NCBI GenBank assembly: GCA_023678885.1
Contig: CM042987.1
Span: 23,212,927 to 23,276,926, forward strand
Direction: 5' to 3'
DNA: 64,000 bases
From: Pogostemon cablin
Lineage: Eukaryota > Streptophyta > Magnoliopsida > Lamiales > Lamiaceae
Shown here: positions 1-10,576 of the stretch, piece after piece
How positions within the stretch are numbered: the first letter of the stretch is position 1
Layout of the letters: each line of letters begins with the position of its first letter
Notes under the pieces: model-generated
The model's database searches: none
The model's input: the letters and a program-made list of their open reading frames with translations, nothing else
Told to the model about the DNA's origin: nothing
Made by a program: the position numbers and the translations under genes

Positions 1-2563
1 TGATTTGTGAATTTTTTTATAAAAATAAAAAATGAATATTTTTAGAGTAAACAATCAAAATGGATAAATTAATTATTAACGTACGAAAGAAGCCAGATCA
101 TGAATCTTTGAAGTCTTATTTAAGATGTTCGTTTGATAAATTTTATATTTGGATTAACTTGATATTTCAAGTAAGTATATGATCACGTTATAATTAACTT
201 TTGCATTCCAAATAGAGTAACATGTAAAGTAAAAATTGATAATTAAATCTCAATGTATATAATCCATTACCCAATCAAAATAAAAATTTATGGTGATTAA
301 TAACATTAAATCAAATAAATTAAATAAACCAAATAACGAATTAAATAAGCCTAATAAGCTTAATATGTATTTGAAAATAAATAAAACAATGTATCCATGG
401 ATATTCAAACCTGCAAACTCACTAAAAATACCACATTCGGTCAATATTTGATTATAGATTTTTATAATAAAAAAAATATGATTATGAGCCTCTAATAGTT
501 AATTGATATAATATAGAAGTTTGAGATTATCACTTTGATAGATTTATATGTGTGGATTAACATCATATTCAAATTAATTAAGAACATGATCATATTATTA
601 TAACAATTACTACAATTCTAGTCATCTTTTCAAATTTTAGTATGAAATCGGCGTGTTATGCTTAATTACGCAAAATTACAAAATTTTTATTTTTAAATTT
701 AAACATTAATTTATATACCTATTGATTTTAATTAAAAAATCTGTTTAAATCAATAAATAAAATTCAATCTATTAATTTGTCATTAGCAAAAAATAAACTT
801 GTAATTTGCGTAACAATTACTTTTATAAAACTTATTAAAAATGTTAATTAACTTGAGAATGATATGTGTAAACATATAAGAGTTAATCATAATTTAACAA
901 ATTGTAATATAAAAATATTCGATGTTCGATGGTTCAAACACATCATGAATATGCACCATTAAATTTGGGTTAATGCAAAAATTAAATTTATATATTGACA
1001 TTAAAAAAAAAGGTGCATGCATCATTTTCTCAATTTACAATTATAAAAATTAGGCTAATGTTATTCTATTTTTAAAAAAATAAGTCCATTTATTATTCTT
1101 TTCTTTAATTAAAATTTTAGCCCAACCCAATATACAATCAAAGCCCACTTTAAAATTATCATTTTAGAGAATATATATAAATAAAAAATTTAAAATAAAT
1201 GTAGTCATTGAGGTTCAAACTTGCAACCTTCTCAAAAATTTTAAACAAATCACACAAAGCCATCACACATATTTATAAAAATCATAAATGATGAACTCAC
1301 CATAATTTAACACCTCACACTTTACAAATTCTAAATTGGGAAACTTATTTTCTTTTAATATATAAGATGTTTGTCCTAAAACTTACAAACTGGCCCACTG
1401 AAATTATCTAATATTAGGATTAAATTTATTATATGCTGCATTTAACAAATATTTTAAATGTGAAACTTAGTAGTAATGTTAAAATGCCAAAATGATTAAA
1501 TATCATTGATTCGAATGATGATTTTAATTAAAGTTTTAATGGAGTCATGAATATGTAAATCTATAGCAATCTTAGATGACATGAGCTCATACATTAGCCA
1601 AATCAGATTGTAGGTTAAGGGATCCACCACTTATTTGTAATATATTTTATTTAATATGTTATTCTTTTACTTTATTAATTATTACTATTCATGTATTGTT
1701 GTGTACCTTTTTTTTCTTTATTAATAAAAAATAATGTATACTTTAATTTTTATTTTACTATTTTTTTAATCATTTTTATTTGAGATAATTTTATGTTTTA
1801 CGAAATTTATATAATTTAATATAATTTTAATTTTAAATAAATTCATAATTTAAAATATGCAATTATGAAGAGATTTTAAGTTTCAAATATTTTTTCATTT
1901 TAATTTTTAATTTTCATTCATAAAATTTTAATGTTAAATAAATAATAACTAATTTTAAAAAAATTTATTTCATTAGACCAACTTTATTGAATATTCAACA
2001 TTAAACTTTTATTCAAAATAAATATTAGGTTGCAATTTAAAGTAATTATTAATTAAAATAATTAATTTCTCCATAAAATAATTCAATAATTAATACTATT
2101 TAAGATAATTTAATAAATTAAATTATATTAAAATATGGTTCTTAAATAAAAAAATTATTTATATCATATCTTACTCATATTTTATTTAGTTATACAAAAT
2201 TAGATATTAGTGCGATTGATAAAAATATGTAAAATGGTATCACCGTAAGACGATCTCATCGAAAATTGCCCCTAAAATATATTAAATCGAATGAATTAAA
2301 TATTAATTATAATTTAAAAATTAAATATAAATTAACGTTATAAAAAATAATTGAAATAAAAAATAGATTAATGGCAATAATTTATTACCGCTATGAACAT
2401 AATATTTAGGTTAATTAAATATTTATTTAGTTAAATTATTAATTTATATAATTATTTGTATTTTTCTTTTTGCCACGTGTGCGACATGATATTCATTCGT
2501 TATTACTTTATTTTAGTTTTATAAATTTAAATTAATTAAATAATATTTTATATATAATTATAA
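1..2563. other. AT-rich intergenic DNA, no gene seen
   Basis: Very AT-rich sequence with short, stop-dense frames on both strands. I see no coding pattern, RNA gene or complete transposon. The short open frames present have no recognisable domain. Confidence 0.7.
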
Positions 2564-2815
2564 GAGTTGATATCATGTGCACCCTTGTGCACACATGCAT
2601 GTTAATGTGTATAAGTTTATTCAGTAGTATATATATGTTTCATAATAATTATATAGTTTTTTACAGTCAAAATTTTCATTAAAAAACTAACAAAAAGTTC
2701 TCTAATAAAGTGTATATATTTTTATTCATTGGTGTTTATATTTATATATTGATAAATGTAAAAGTTACTGAATTTGGGTGGACGGTGCACTCAGGGGCAC
2801 TGGATAATGTGCCTA
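2564..2815. repeat. Dispersed MITE-like repeat, copy 1
   Basis: Begins GAGTTGATAT followed by GTGCACCCTTGTGCAC and ends in a GGTGCACTCAGGGGCAC block. The AT-rich centre contains TGTGTATAA and TTCATTAAAAAACTAACAA. The same order of blocks recurs at 10577-10938, so this is a dispersed non-coding repeat. The GTGCAC-rich ends suggest terminal inverted repeats, but I could not fix exact ends or a target duplication. Confidence 0.5.
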
Positions 2816-3390
2816 ATTATAAATAGTATAATATTTATGTTAAATATTTAGTATTATTTTTTAAGTGGAGCTTTATGGTTATTAAATACGAAATTATTAA
2901 AGAAATTAATTTTTTAGTGTGGTCTTCGATGAAAAAAGTGTAGAATTTAATTGGGTCAATAAATATTAGGTACAAAATGTATTTAGATATTATTAATTCA
3001 TACATTCGCTATAAAAAATTACGCACAAATACAATATTTAATTTTATTTTTCCCATATTACCCATACTACTTACTAAACATCAGTGTGCATCGTGTGAAT
3101 CAAATTTAAAAAAAAACACTATTAAGTATTTATATGTATATAAATCACTTTGCACTCATTTGAGATAAATAATTTTTGGGGAGAAAAAAATGAATAAACT
3201 ATTTATATGAATATACATCAGTGTACATTTAGATGAGATAAATAATTATCGAAGACAAAGTCATTGAATACAACCTTAATTTGTACACACGTGTGCACAA
3301 TGTACTTAATCAATCTGAATTTTGATTAATTAATCGAAAATTTGTCATAAAATGAAGAATGAAGTCACAATTAGAAGAACAATGCGAATC
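2816..3390. other. AT-rich intergenic DNA
   Basis: No supported gene. Phrases such as 'catcagtgtgcat' and 'catcagtgtacatttaga' resemble the tandem repeat that follows. Confidence 0.5.
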
Positions 3391-3715
3391 TGTACATTGG
3401 CGTGCATTTAGAGAGATAAATAATAGAAAGTGACCGCAGATAGAATTAGTAAAACGATTTTTTTCTAAATTATTTCTTTCAAAATTTGTACATCAGCAAG
3501 CATTTAGAAAGAAGAATAAAGAAAGTGACCACATAGAGAATTAAGAAAATGATTCTTTCCTAAATTAATTAAAGAAAGTGACCGCAAACGATTCTTTCCT
3601 AAATTAATTCTTTTAAAATTTGTACATGAGAATGCATTTAGAGAGAGGAATAAAAGAAAGTGACTAAGAGAGAATTAGGAAAATAATTTTTTTCCTAAAT
3701 TCTCCCTCCTAAAAT
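3391..3715. repeat. Degenerate tandem repeat, about 3 units of 95-130 bp
   Basis: Three successive units begin near 3391, 3487 and 3620 with TGTACAT followed by GCATTTAGA. Each then has an AAGAAAGTGAC phrase and a TTTCCTAAATTA-like phrase. Units differ by substitutions and indels. No coding potential. Confidence 0.6.
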
Positions 3716-3953
3716 CTCGAGTGATAAGTATAATAATAGTGTACATACGTGTATAATAATAGTGTACATCGGTGTTCAACGAAATTATTGTTCTATATAA
3801 ACATTGAATATTAAACGTTGTGAACAAGGATAATATTGGGAGAAAAAAATCATTGTGTATCCCGCAGTAATTATATTAGATTAATGTATTTATTAATAAT
3901 TAGGTTGTAAATACACGTACCTATAATTAATAAACCCAATTTAATTTTAAAAT

Positions 3954-4140
3954 GACAAAGACTTGTGTGAGACCGTTACATGAGACGAACAAAACGTGAA
4001 AACTTTTATAATGAAAAGTGATAATGCTATTTCATGAACAATTTATAGTATAAATGAAAAGTGATAACATTTTATAATGAAAGTGAAAACTATTTTAAAA
4101 AGTCAATGATTTCACCTTAGATGGTTTCACGCAAAACATA
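3954..4140. mobile_element. MITE of the GAGACCGTCTC family, copy 1 (degenerate)
   Basis: Left end GACAAAGACTTGTGTGAGAC pairs with the right end, whose reverse complement is TTTTGCGTGAAACCATCT. The AT-rich interior contains AAAAGTGATAA phrases. Better preserved relatives lie at 12052-12273 and 32891-33140. The ends are approximate. Confidence 0.55.
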
Positions 4141-4449
4141 CCCTTTTAAAATTACATATAAAAATAGAGGGCGGATCTAATTTTTTATTCAGTATATTAT
4201 AATATTTAAATAATTATTTTATTTGAATAATTAATTGAATAAAGACTTATCCAATATCTTGTAAAATAAGAATTAGTATTTTTGAGATATATAATGGTGA
4301 TATACTCTAATAATTAATGTTAATATATAATAATATAAAATAAAAATAGAAAATTATATGTGTAATATTAAAATAAAAAAATATAAAAATATGAAAATTA
4401 ACCGGATACATTATATTTCTAAAAAGTTATTTAAGGCAGTGTATTCGCA

Positions 4450-4451
<2 letters not shown>

Positions 4452-4485
<34 letters not shown>
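4452..4485. repeat. (TAA)n microsatellite
   Basis: Uninterrupted TAA/ATA trinucleotide run of about 34 bp. Confidence 0.9.
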
Positions 4486-4487
<2 letters not shown>

Positions 4488-5043
4488 AAATAATAATCTA
4501 AAAATGATAATAATTGTTCAGATTGAAGAGTGTATACGATTGAGTGAGTTAAGATTGCAGATTTATTGAGTTTAATTTTAGGGGATTAGATCGTAAAAAG
4601 ATTTAAACAGAGGTGTATTCCTAAATTTATTGATATTTTTAACTAATATAGTAATAAAATCTAATTATTAAATATAATTAAAGTATTTTAATTAGTAATA
4701 ATTTTTTATTATATTTCAAATATTTAACATATAGTTAATATGGGTATCAAATTAAAGATTTTGAAAAGAAGAATAATTTGATATGATTTTTATTAATAAT
4801 AAACATGTAACTTTACAATTATTTGATTGGTTGGCAATGAGAGAGAATACATTTATTGTTTTCATAAAGTTTGACTTTTTAGATAACTTGCTAGGTATGT
4901 TTCCCATTCATCTTTAAAATATTCAATGGTTAAGATTGAAAGATAAAAATTTAATGGTTAAGATGATATTGGGTCATACATGATCTTGGGTTCGGATCCA
5001 AAATGTAACAGGACATCCAAGATCCTATTATCGGTTCGGATCT

Positions 5044-5221
5044 CCTGTTACATTTTGGTGTTACATCTCCTGTTACAAATTGTTGGATGATTGACACGTA
5101 GGATAAATTAATCTATACCCTAACAATCAACCCTAAAGAGAAAGGTTGAGATTTTCCTCTCTGCATACGTGTCACTCATATAACGCGTGTAGCAAGAGAT
5201 GTAACACCAAAATGTAACAGG
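5044..5221. repeat. 25-bp perfect inverted repeat (hairpin-forming, MITE-like)
   Basis: Positions 5044-5068 are the exact reverse complement of 5197-5221, with 128 bp between. A further direct copy of the AAAATGTAACAGGACATC block lies just upstream (about 5010-5028). The structure lies about 360 bp upstream of the BEL1-like start codon, so within its promoter or 5' leader. It looks like a small foldback element. Confidence 0.75.
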
Positions 5222-5572
5222 ACATCGAAGATCCCCTATTATAATAATATGTATAAATGAGTCGTATTAATTACTTCCTGGAAGATTGTTAATTCTTTTC
5301 TCATTGGTTCGTCCCACATCATTATTCATCGATCCCAAAATAAGCAATGCAAATATTTGTAATTTAAGATACAAATTTATTAGACAAATATTGGATATGC
5401 ATGTGTATATATGTATGTATACTTGGTTTAACTGTTATGGTTTCAGAAGATTCATCATCTCACTCAAATAACAATATTCTACAAAAAATTTTCAACTCAA
5501 TCTAGTTTGAAAACCTCCAATTTGTTGCTTACTCAGAGTGTCTCCCTTTAAGTACCATTCCTTCTCTTGCAG

Positions 5573-5577
5573 AAAGA
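5573..5577 (+). promoter_or_regulatory. Probable end of a 5'-UTR intron just before the BEL1-like start codon
   Basis: The sequence CTTCTCTTGCAG ends at 5572, five bases before the ATG, and is a good plant 3' splice site with a pyrimidine-rich tract. BEL1-like genes often have a non-coding first exon, so the main ATG may follow a leader intron. A TATA-like GTATAAATG lies near 5250. The upstream donor was not fixed. Confidence 0.4.
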
Positions 5578-6069
5578 ATGTCTAATTTATCAGATGAGTC
5601 CGATATGAACTCACATCGACTTCTAAGAGATCCATTGAATGAGGCATCTAACCAATCCCAAAGGCTTTCATTGTCTTTAGGCTCTAACCCCTGTAGACAA
5701 ACAACCTTAAACTCATCTTCTGCACTCCTAAATCCTAATTTTAACATGAGATTTGATCATCATGTGGCTGTGAGTGATTATACTTGTGATGGGAGTGCTT
5801 TTTCTCAATCCATGGGTCAGTGTTGGTCATCATTTGCTGTAGCAATTGGAAGCTCCAAGTACCTGCAACCAGCTCAATCCCTTCTAGAAGAAATGCTCAG
5901 CATTAGAGAGAATAATAGTACCCTTGATAAAAGCACTGAGAAATTGTCTAGAAAAGGGTTCTTCTCCCTTTCTTCCAAGCTCAAAGCAGATTTATCCAAT
6001 AGTGAATTAATTGTTGAGAAGCATCAAGATTATGTTAACCTTCTCAAACTCATTTCCTTGCTAGAGGAG
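5578..6069 (+). CDS. BEL1-like exon 1: SKY box and start of BELL domain
   Basis: 164 codons from ATG to the donor GAG|GTTGAA. It encodes the serine-rich N terminus, the SKY box and the first helix of the BELL domain (LLKLISLLEE). Reading beyond 6069 gives a non-conserved tail, which supports the splice site. The following intron is 245 bp. Confidence 0.8.
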
Positions 6070-6314
6070 GTTGAATCAAGCTTCCCTTCTCCCTATCTCT
6101 TTCCCCCCCCTCACACACAGATACACATCACAACGAGAAACCGGGGGTATAGCGACGAAATATTTTTCGCAAATCAAGTTAGCTACGCTCCTGTAGGGAT
6201 GAGCGTTCTTCGTCGCTAGTAGACTCTAGCGACGAAAATTCATCGCTATTCCTCCATTTTCTTGTCACTTTCCTCCCTTCTCTCTCTCTCATAATTTTTT
6301 TAAACATCGTGTAG

Positions 6315-6676
6315 GTTGAGAAAAGATATGAGGAGTACTCTCACCATATGGCGGAACTGGTGTCATCTTTTGAGGCAATAGCAGGGTTTGGAGGTGCAAA
6401 ATCCTAAACTACTCTTGGTCTTCTAGCAATGTCCAAACATTTCAGTCGTCTGAGAAGCGCAATTGTGTCTCAAATTCATGTCGTGAAGAAGAAGATAACC
6501 AGGGATGTGCCTAAAATCAGCTCAAGATTATCACAACTGAGTCTATTCGATCAAGAAACTAGACTGAACCGTATGATCATGCACAACTCAGCTCAAGCAT
6601 GGCGGCCACTGCCAGGGTTACCGGAGACTTCGGTCACCATTCTTCGCGCGTGGCTTTTCGAACACTTTCTTCATCC
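6315..6676 (+). CDS. BEL1-like exon 2: rest of BELL domain and homeodomain N-terminal half, with nonsense codon
   Basis: Starts after TCGTGTAG in phase 0 with VEKRYEEYSHHMAELVSSFE, then GFGGAKS, the stop TAA at 6405-6407, and continues in the same frame with TTLGLLAMSKHFSRLR. It ends in RAWLFEHFLHP at the donor CATCC|GTACGT, phase 2. Conservation continues past the stop, so the stop looks like a single-base change and not the true end. Confidence 0.85.
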
Positions 6677-6769
6677 GTACGTCCCTTGTAATAACATTTG
6701 GAAAGAAAAGAAATCATAAGAAAGAGTGTGAGTTTATTTAAAACCCCTCTAATAGCATTTGGTGGTGCA

Positions 6770-6976
6770 TGTTGGGCCCATTGGGCCTATGTTGGCCCAA
6801 AGTGTTGGTCTTCATTACACCACAAGCCCTTATCATCCCCTAATTTGTGAACCCTAGGGTGTGGGCAGTAGATACGATTCTTTGTGAGTTGTTGAGAGGA
6901 AATCTGAGCACCACGTTCCACCACCTCCGGCGACGTCAACCGGCGCGACGACGAGAACCACCGCATATACCCAACA
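6770..6976 (+). repeat. 5' LTR of the intronic gag-only element
   Basis: Runs from TGTTGGGCCCATTGGG to ACCCAACA with 5'-TGTTGG/CCAACA-3' inverted ends. It matches 9374-9579 apart from one missing G and two substitutions. Confidence 0.9.
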
Positions 6977-6977
6977 G

Positions 6978-6989
6978 TGGTATCAGAGC
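6978..6989 (+). other. Primer binding site (initiator Met-tRNA type)
   Basis: TGGTATCAGAGC, the usual copia primer site, lies one base after the 5' LTR. Confidence 0.85.
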
Positions 6990-7834
6990 CGGTCGGTCAT
7001 CCGCCGTTGCTCGTCGCTGCAGCTCGACCACCATCCGTCGGAGGTCATCACCGCTCGTCGAGTCCGCTGCCCAGCCGCTGTCCGTCATCGATGCGAAGAG
7101 GAGAGGTGCTACTGTGCACCACCGTTCTCCTACCTCCGCCGCTGCTGTCCGTCAGCCACCGCCGCCGGAGGAAGGAACGGGTCTGTTCACCCGCCACCGA
7201 GCAGCCGCCGCTGCTGGAATCGCGGCCCACTGGGAACGCGATGCCACCGCTATACGTCAGCCTTCGTCGCCAATCGAAGCCGCACATCACGATTCGTCCG
7301 TCGAGTCAATCGCCTACGATTGAAGCCCGCCTTTCAGAATGCGTCGCCGCCAAAGATTTCCAGCTGCTGCCCGCCGCCACTCAGTCAGCTCGTTGCCTCC
7401 AGCCCGCCGCCGCCATCCGCCAGCCACCGTCGCCGCCGCTAGGCTTCCAGCCGCCGGTGGTTCAGACAGCAGCACAACCGCCGCTGAAGGGTTCCAGTCG
7501 ACCTCCAACCGCTGAACGTCCTCTGGCCGCCTGCTGACCGCCGCCCGTTAACCGCCGCCGGCCGCCGTTATCGATTCCAGTCAGATCAATGTTGACCCTC
7601 GGCGATAGGTGAGTTTCTCTCATCCTCTTTGTTATAGATTTGTTCTATTTTCTATCTTAGATATATCTTTGTGATACCTTGAGGCGGTTGGTCCTCCTTT
7701 GTTATGCTCTGAGGCGGCTGGTCCTCTCTTTGTGAGATTTTTCTGTGATATTTGTTATCCTGCTTCCGTTGTGTGTACTCTTGATTGTTAGTTCATTTCT
7801 TCGTGTGGTGTGGTTTTTGCTTTGTGCTTAAAGA
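6990..7834 (+). other. GC-rich untranslated leader of the gag-only element
   Basis: The first 600 bases are rich in CCGCCG trinucleotides and give long but low-complexity proline/alanine/arginine open frames in several phases. I treat these as compositional. From about 7610 the sequence turns T-rich after a consensus donor-like GGTGAGTTTC, and it leads to the gag ATG at 7835. Confidence 0.6.
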
Positions 7835-8592
7835 ATGGCTTCTAGTTCCTTTGGCATGACTCCTTTTGAGGGTAAAACTGATTTCAAAATTTGGAAACAA
7901 AAAATGAAATGTGTTTTGGTTCAACAACGTGTTTATAAGGCCATTGATGGAACGCATGCTGCCACTGTAACTGAAGATAAGAAAACTGAAATGAATGAGC
8001 TTGCTTTGTCATCCATTACTTTAAATCTCTCTGACTCTGTGATAAGAAAGGTTGGTGAATTTGAGTCTGCTGAAAAGATGTGAAAAAGTTGGATGAATTG
8101 TTCAATGTGTCATCTTTGCCTAGTAGGATGTTCTTGCTTGAAAAATTTTTCAGTTTCAAATTGGATTTGAATAAGGACATTGATGAAAACTTGGACATGT
8201 TTACAAAGCTCATTATTGATATTAAGCAATCTGGTGATAAGCACAATGATGAGTATTCCCCCATTGTCTTGTTAAATGCTATTCCTGAATCTTATTGTGA
8301 TGTCAAATCTGCTATTAAGTATGGTCGTGATGATGTTACTCTAGATGTGGTGGTTAATGTCTTAAAAAGCAAAGAGCATGATTTAAATCACAATGGGGGT
8401 GACAAGAATTCTGGGGGTGCTATATTTGTTAAGGGAAGGCATAATAATAAGTTTAAGGCTAAGAATCGTAGATGCTATAATTGTAACGAACGTGGCCATT
8501 ATGCTAACAAATGTCCCCACCCCAAGAAGGATAAATCTAGTGAACAAGCCAATGTTGTGACTGAAACTGAGTGTTTTGGTGAGGTTTACTAG
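7835..8592 (+). pseudogene. copia gag (retrotransposon capsid) with a 1-bp frameshift
   Basis: Starts MASSSFGMTPFEGKTDFKIW, typical of the UBN2/copia gag family. The frame is broken at about 8081, where one G is missing from a conserved tryptophan codon. The frame from 8080 onward continues as KKLDELFNVSSLPSRMFLL and ends with a CCHC zinc knuckle (CYNCNERGHYANKC) and a lysine-rich tail, stopping at 8592. Gag assembles the capsid and binds template RNA. No protease or polymerase follows, so the element could only move with proteins supplied by relatives. Confidence 0.85.
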
Positions 8593-9361
8593 TTGTGCTT
8601 GTGTGAATTGCTTGAGCCTTTAATTTGTGTGTTTAAATGGCTTTGAAAAATTTGTTTTTCTTGTGTTATTTTTCTTTAAAACTATGTGTTTTCTTTGTGT
8701 GAAATCTTGTTAGAAATGTGTTTTCTACGTTTGTGCTTGTTTATGTGTTAAACTTGCTAGGTTTTAGGCTGCTCCTAGTGAGGTGGAGTATATGCATATG
8801 TGTTACATTTATGCTTTTGTGCCTTGTTTACATGCTTATTTGTTTCTCTTAGTGAGGTGGAACATGTTATGTGCTTTCAAATGTGGAGTAACATTTGATT
8901 GTTGTTAACTGTGTGTGCTTCTTTATGGAGTGTCTATGTGACGTTATGTGATAGCTAGCTTGTGTTTCTTTGTGATTAGATTGTGTATCTTGGGAATTTT
9001 GTATTCCATTCTTGGTGATAAAGTTACGAATTGTGTATTCATGATATAGGTGATCTTATGTTAGCTTTGTGCTTAGGTTATTGCTTTCTATGTGAATTGC
9101 TTGTGTGTCGTGAAAACTGTAAGTTCTAATCTATGTGATTACACTATGTGAACTTTGTGTTTGAGAGATTTGTGCTCTATTCTTTTATCTTTGTGATAAT
9201 GTGCCTTTTGTGACTGTGTCAATCTTGTGTGACTTACTTTGTGTTTGTCAATTTCTGGATCTTGCATCTAACTTTGTGTTTTTCCATTTTGCAGGTGTCC
9301 GGGGAAAGGTGCGATGATGAATTCCTAAATTTTTTGATCACGAAGGTGGATGATTTGGGCC
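8593..9361 (+). other. T/G-rich non-coding 3' part of the gag-only element
   Basis: About 770 bp rich in TTGTGTG and GTGAATTGC phrases with no coding content. Near its end, CCATTTTGCAG (to about 9293) is a good splice acceptor facing the donor-like site near 7610. Together they would bracket gag as an intron. The polypurine tract AAGGTGGAGATT follows at 9362-9373. Confidence 0.55.
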
Positions 9362-9373
9362 AAGGTGGAGATT

Positions 9374-9579
9374 TGTTGGCCCATTGGGCCTATGTTGGCC
9401 CAAAGTGTTGGTCTTCATTACACCACAAGCCCTTATCATCCCCTAATTTGTGAACCCTAGGGTGTGGGCAGTAGATACGATTTTTTGTGAGTTGTTGAGA
9501 GGAAATCTGAGCACCACGTTCCACCACCTCCGGCGACGTCAACCGGCGCGACGACGAGGACCACCGCATATACCCAACA
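9374..9579 (+). repeat. 3' LTR of the intronic gag-only element
   Basis: Second LTR copy, TGTTGGCCCATTGGG to ACCCAACA, directly preceded by the polypurine tract and directly followed by CTGCAG, the splice acceptor of BEL1-like exon 3. Confidence 0.9.
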
Positions 9580-9585
9580 CTGCAG

Positions 9586-9646
9586 GTATCCTAATGATTC
9601 TGAGAAGCTAATGTTAGCATCACAAACAGGGTTGTCCAAGAACCAG
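9586..9646 (+). CDS. BEL1-like exon 3 (61 nt): homeodomain helix 2 region
   Basis: Encodes YPNDSEKLMLASQTGLSKNQ after completing the split proline codon. The acceptor CTGCAG at 9580-9585 directly abuts the 3' LTR of the element in intron 2. The donor is CAG|GTAATT at 9646/9647. The following intron is 86 bp. Confidence 0.85.
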
Positions 9647-9732
9647 GTAATTCAATGATTCAAATTAATTGCATAGAATTAATTTGGTTGATTAGTGTAT
9701 TTATATGTGTTTTAAAATATTTTTTGCTGCAG

Positions 9733-9852
9733 GTTTCTAACTGGTTTATAAATGCTCGAGTCCGACTTTGGAAGCCGATGATAGAAGAAATGTACAAAGA
9801 TGAATTCCAGGAGTCTTCCGCTGAATCTGATCAATTGTTGGCTAACAGTTGA
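9733..9852 (+). CDS. BEL1-like exon 4: recognition helix and C terminus
   Basis: Starts after TTGCTGCAG with VSNWFINARVRLWKP, the invariant TALE recognition helix, followed by MIEEMYKDEF and a short serine- and acid-rich tail ending in TGA at 9850-9852. Confidence 0.9.
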   Translation, partial: VSNWFINARVRLWKPMIEEMYKDEFQESSAESDQLLANS

Positions 9853-10576
9853 TCAAGTTAGGTGATTAACCATCTATAATTTCTTACTTCATTTCTTGCA
9901 TAATATGAGATCATGTAACAAAGAATGTTTTATGTGCTAGTAACTCGATTGTAGCATTTTTTGCTTTATGGGGTTCAAAGTGTAATATTTTCTTGAGGGA
10001 ATTAATGATGACAAAAAGCCATTTTGTTTAAGGATTTCTTTTTTATTTTATTTTTATCATAGCTACTTTTAAGTTGGATGTGTTAAAATATCAAATTTTA
10101 TGAAAATAGGTGACTCGTTTTTGAGTGGGTTAAAATAAATAAAACGATTGTAAATTTATGACTTAATTGTATAGTGTAAATTTATGATTAAAAATATACA
10201 TATTTATAGGTCAGTTAAAGCTCGCAAATTGGGTCTAGCATATTTAATTTCGTTATTTTAGACATTTAAACATTTATTTATCACTAAGTACGCATCATTA
10301 CAAAAATTTGCTTATTAAATTAAGAAGGGTCTTGTGAAGTTTTACTGTATTTTATTTATAAGTTTTGCAGTTGGGAGAGACTTGTGTGATCTCTCACAAA
10401 TAAATCCTATTATGTGACACAGATTCATCTTAACCCAAATAATCCATTAATTAGTAAAAGAACGCGGATTAAGAAAAGAAGAAACTACCGTGCATTGTGC
10501 CGGTTACGTATTATCAAAACCTTTCTTTTTTCTTAAAAAAAAATTAAATAGATTATTTTATTACTTTTTTAAAAAA
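9853..10576 (+). other. 3' flank of the BEL1-like gene, then intergenic DNA
   Basis: The T-rich stretch after the stop codon probably includes the 3' UTR. No further coding pattern is visible. Confidence 0.4.

Larger units (their letters stand above)
6770..9579 (+). mobile_element. Gag-only copia-type LTR element (TR-GAG-like) in BEL1-like intron 2
   Basis: A 2810-bp element with LTRs of 207 and 206 bp, a Met-tRNA-type primer site, a gag frame and a polypurine tract, but no protease, integrase or RT. The LTRs differ by two substitutions and one indel, so the insertion is recent. Flanks are GTGCA on the left and CTGCA on the right, a 5-bp target duplication with one change. Without the element the intron would be about 94 bp, similar to the gene's 86-bp intron 3. 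The structure matches the non-autonomous TR-GAG class, which depends on proteins from other copia elements. Confidence 0.85.
5578..9852 (+). pseudogene. BEL1-like homeodomain (TALE) transcription factor gene with an in-frame stop and a transposon in intron 2
   Basis: Coding exons 5578-6069, 6315-6676, 9586-9646 and 9733-9852 join in phase with GT/AG borders to 345 codons. The product has an N-terminal SLSLGS stretch, a SKY box (SKYLQPAQSLLEE, residues 93-105), a BELL domain (about 155-230), and a homeodomain containing PYPNDSEK and WFINARVRLWKP (about 259-320). Exon 3 is 61 nt, the length I recall as typical of BEL1-like genes. Such proteins act in the nucleus, pairing with KNOX proteins to control meristem and organ development. 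Codon 195 is TAA (6405-6407), where relatives usually have tyrosine, inside the BELL domain. A stop here would remove the homeodomain. The protein would be short for the family, closest in length to BLH11-type members. It may be a pseudogene, a null allele or a sequencing error. Confidence 0.85.

Noticed and set aside
5529..5747. Minus-strand 72-codon frame
   Set aside because: Shadow of BEL1-like exon 1.
6847..7537. Proline/alanine-rich frames of 158 and 186 codons
   Set aside because: GC-rich CCG-repeat leader of the gag-only element; several phases and both strands are open, no conserved domain.
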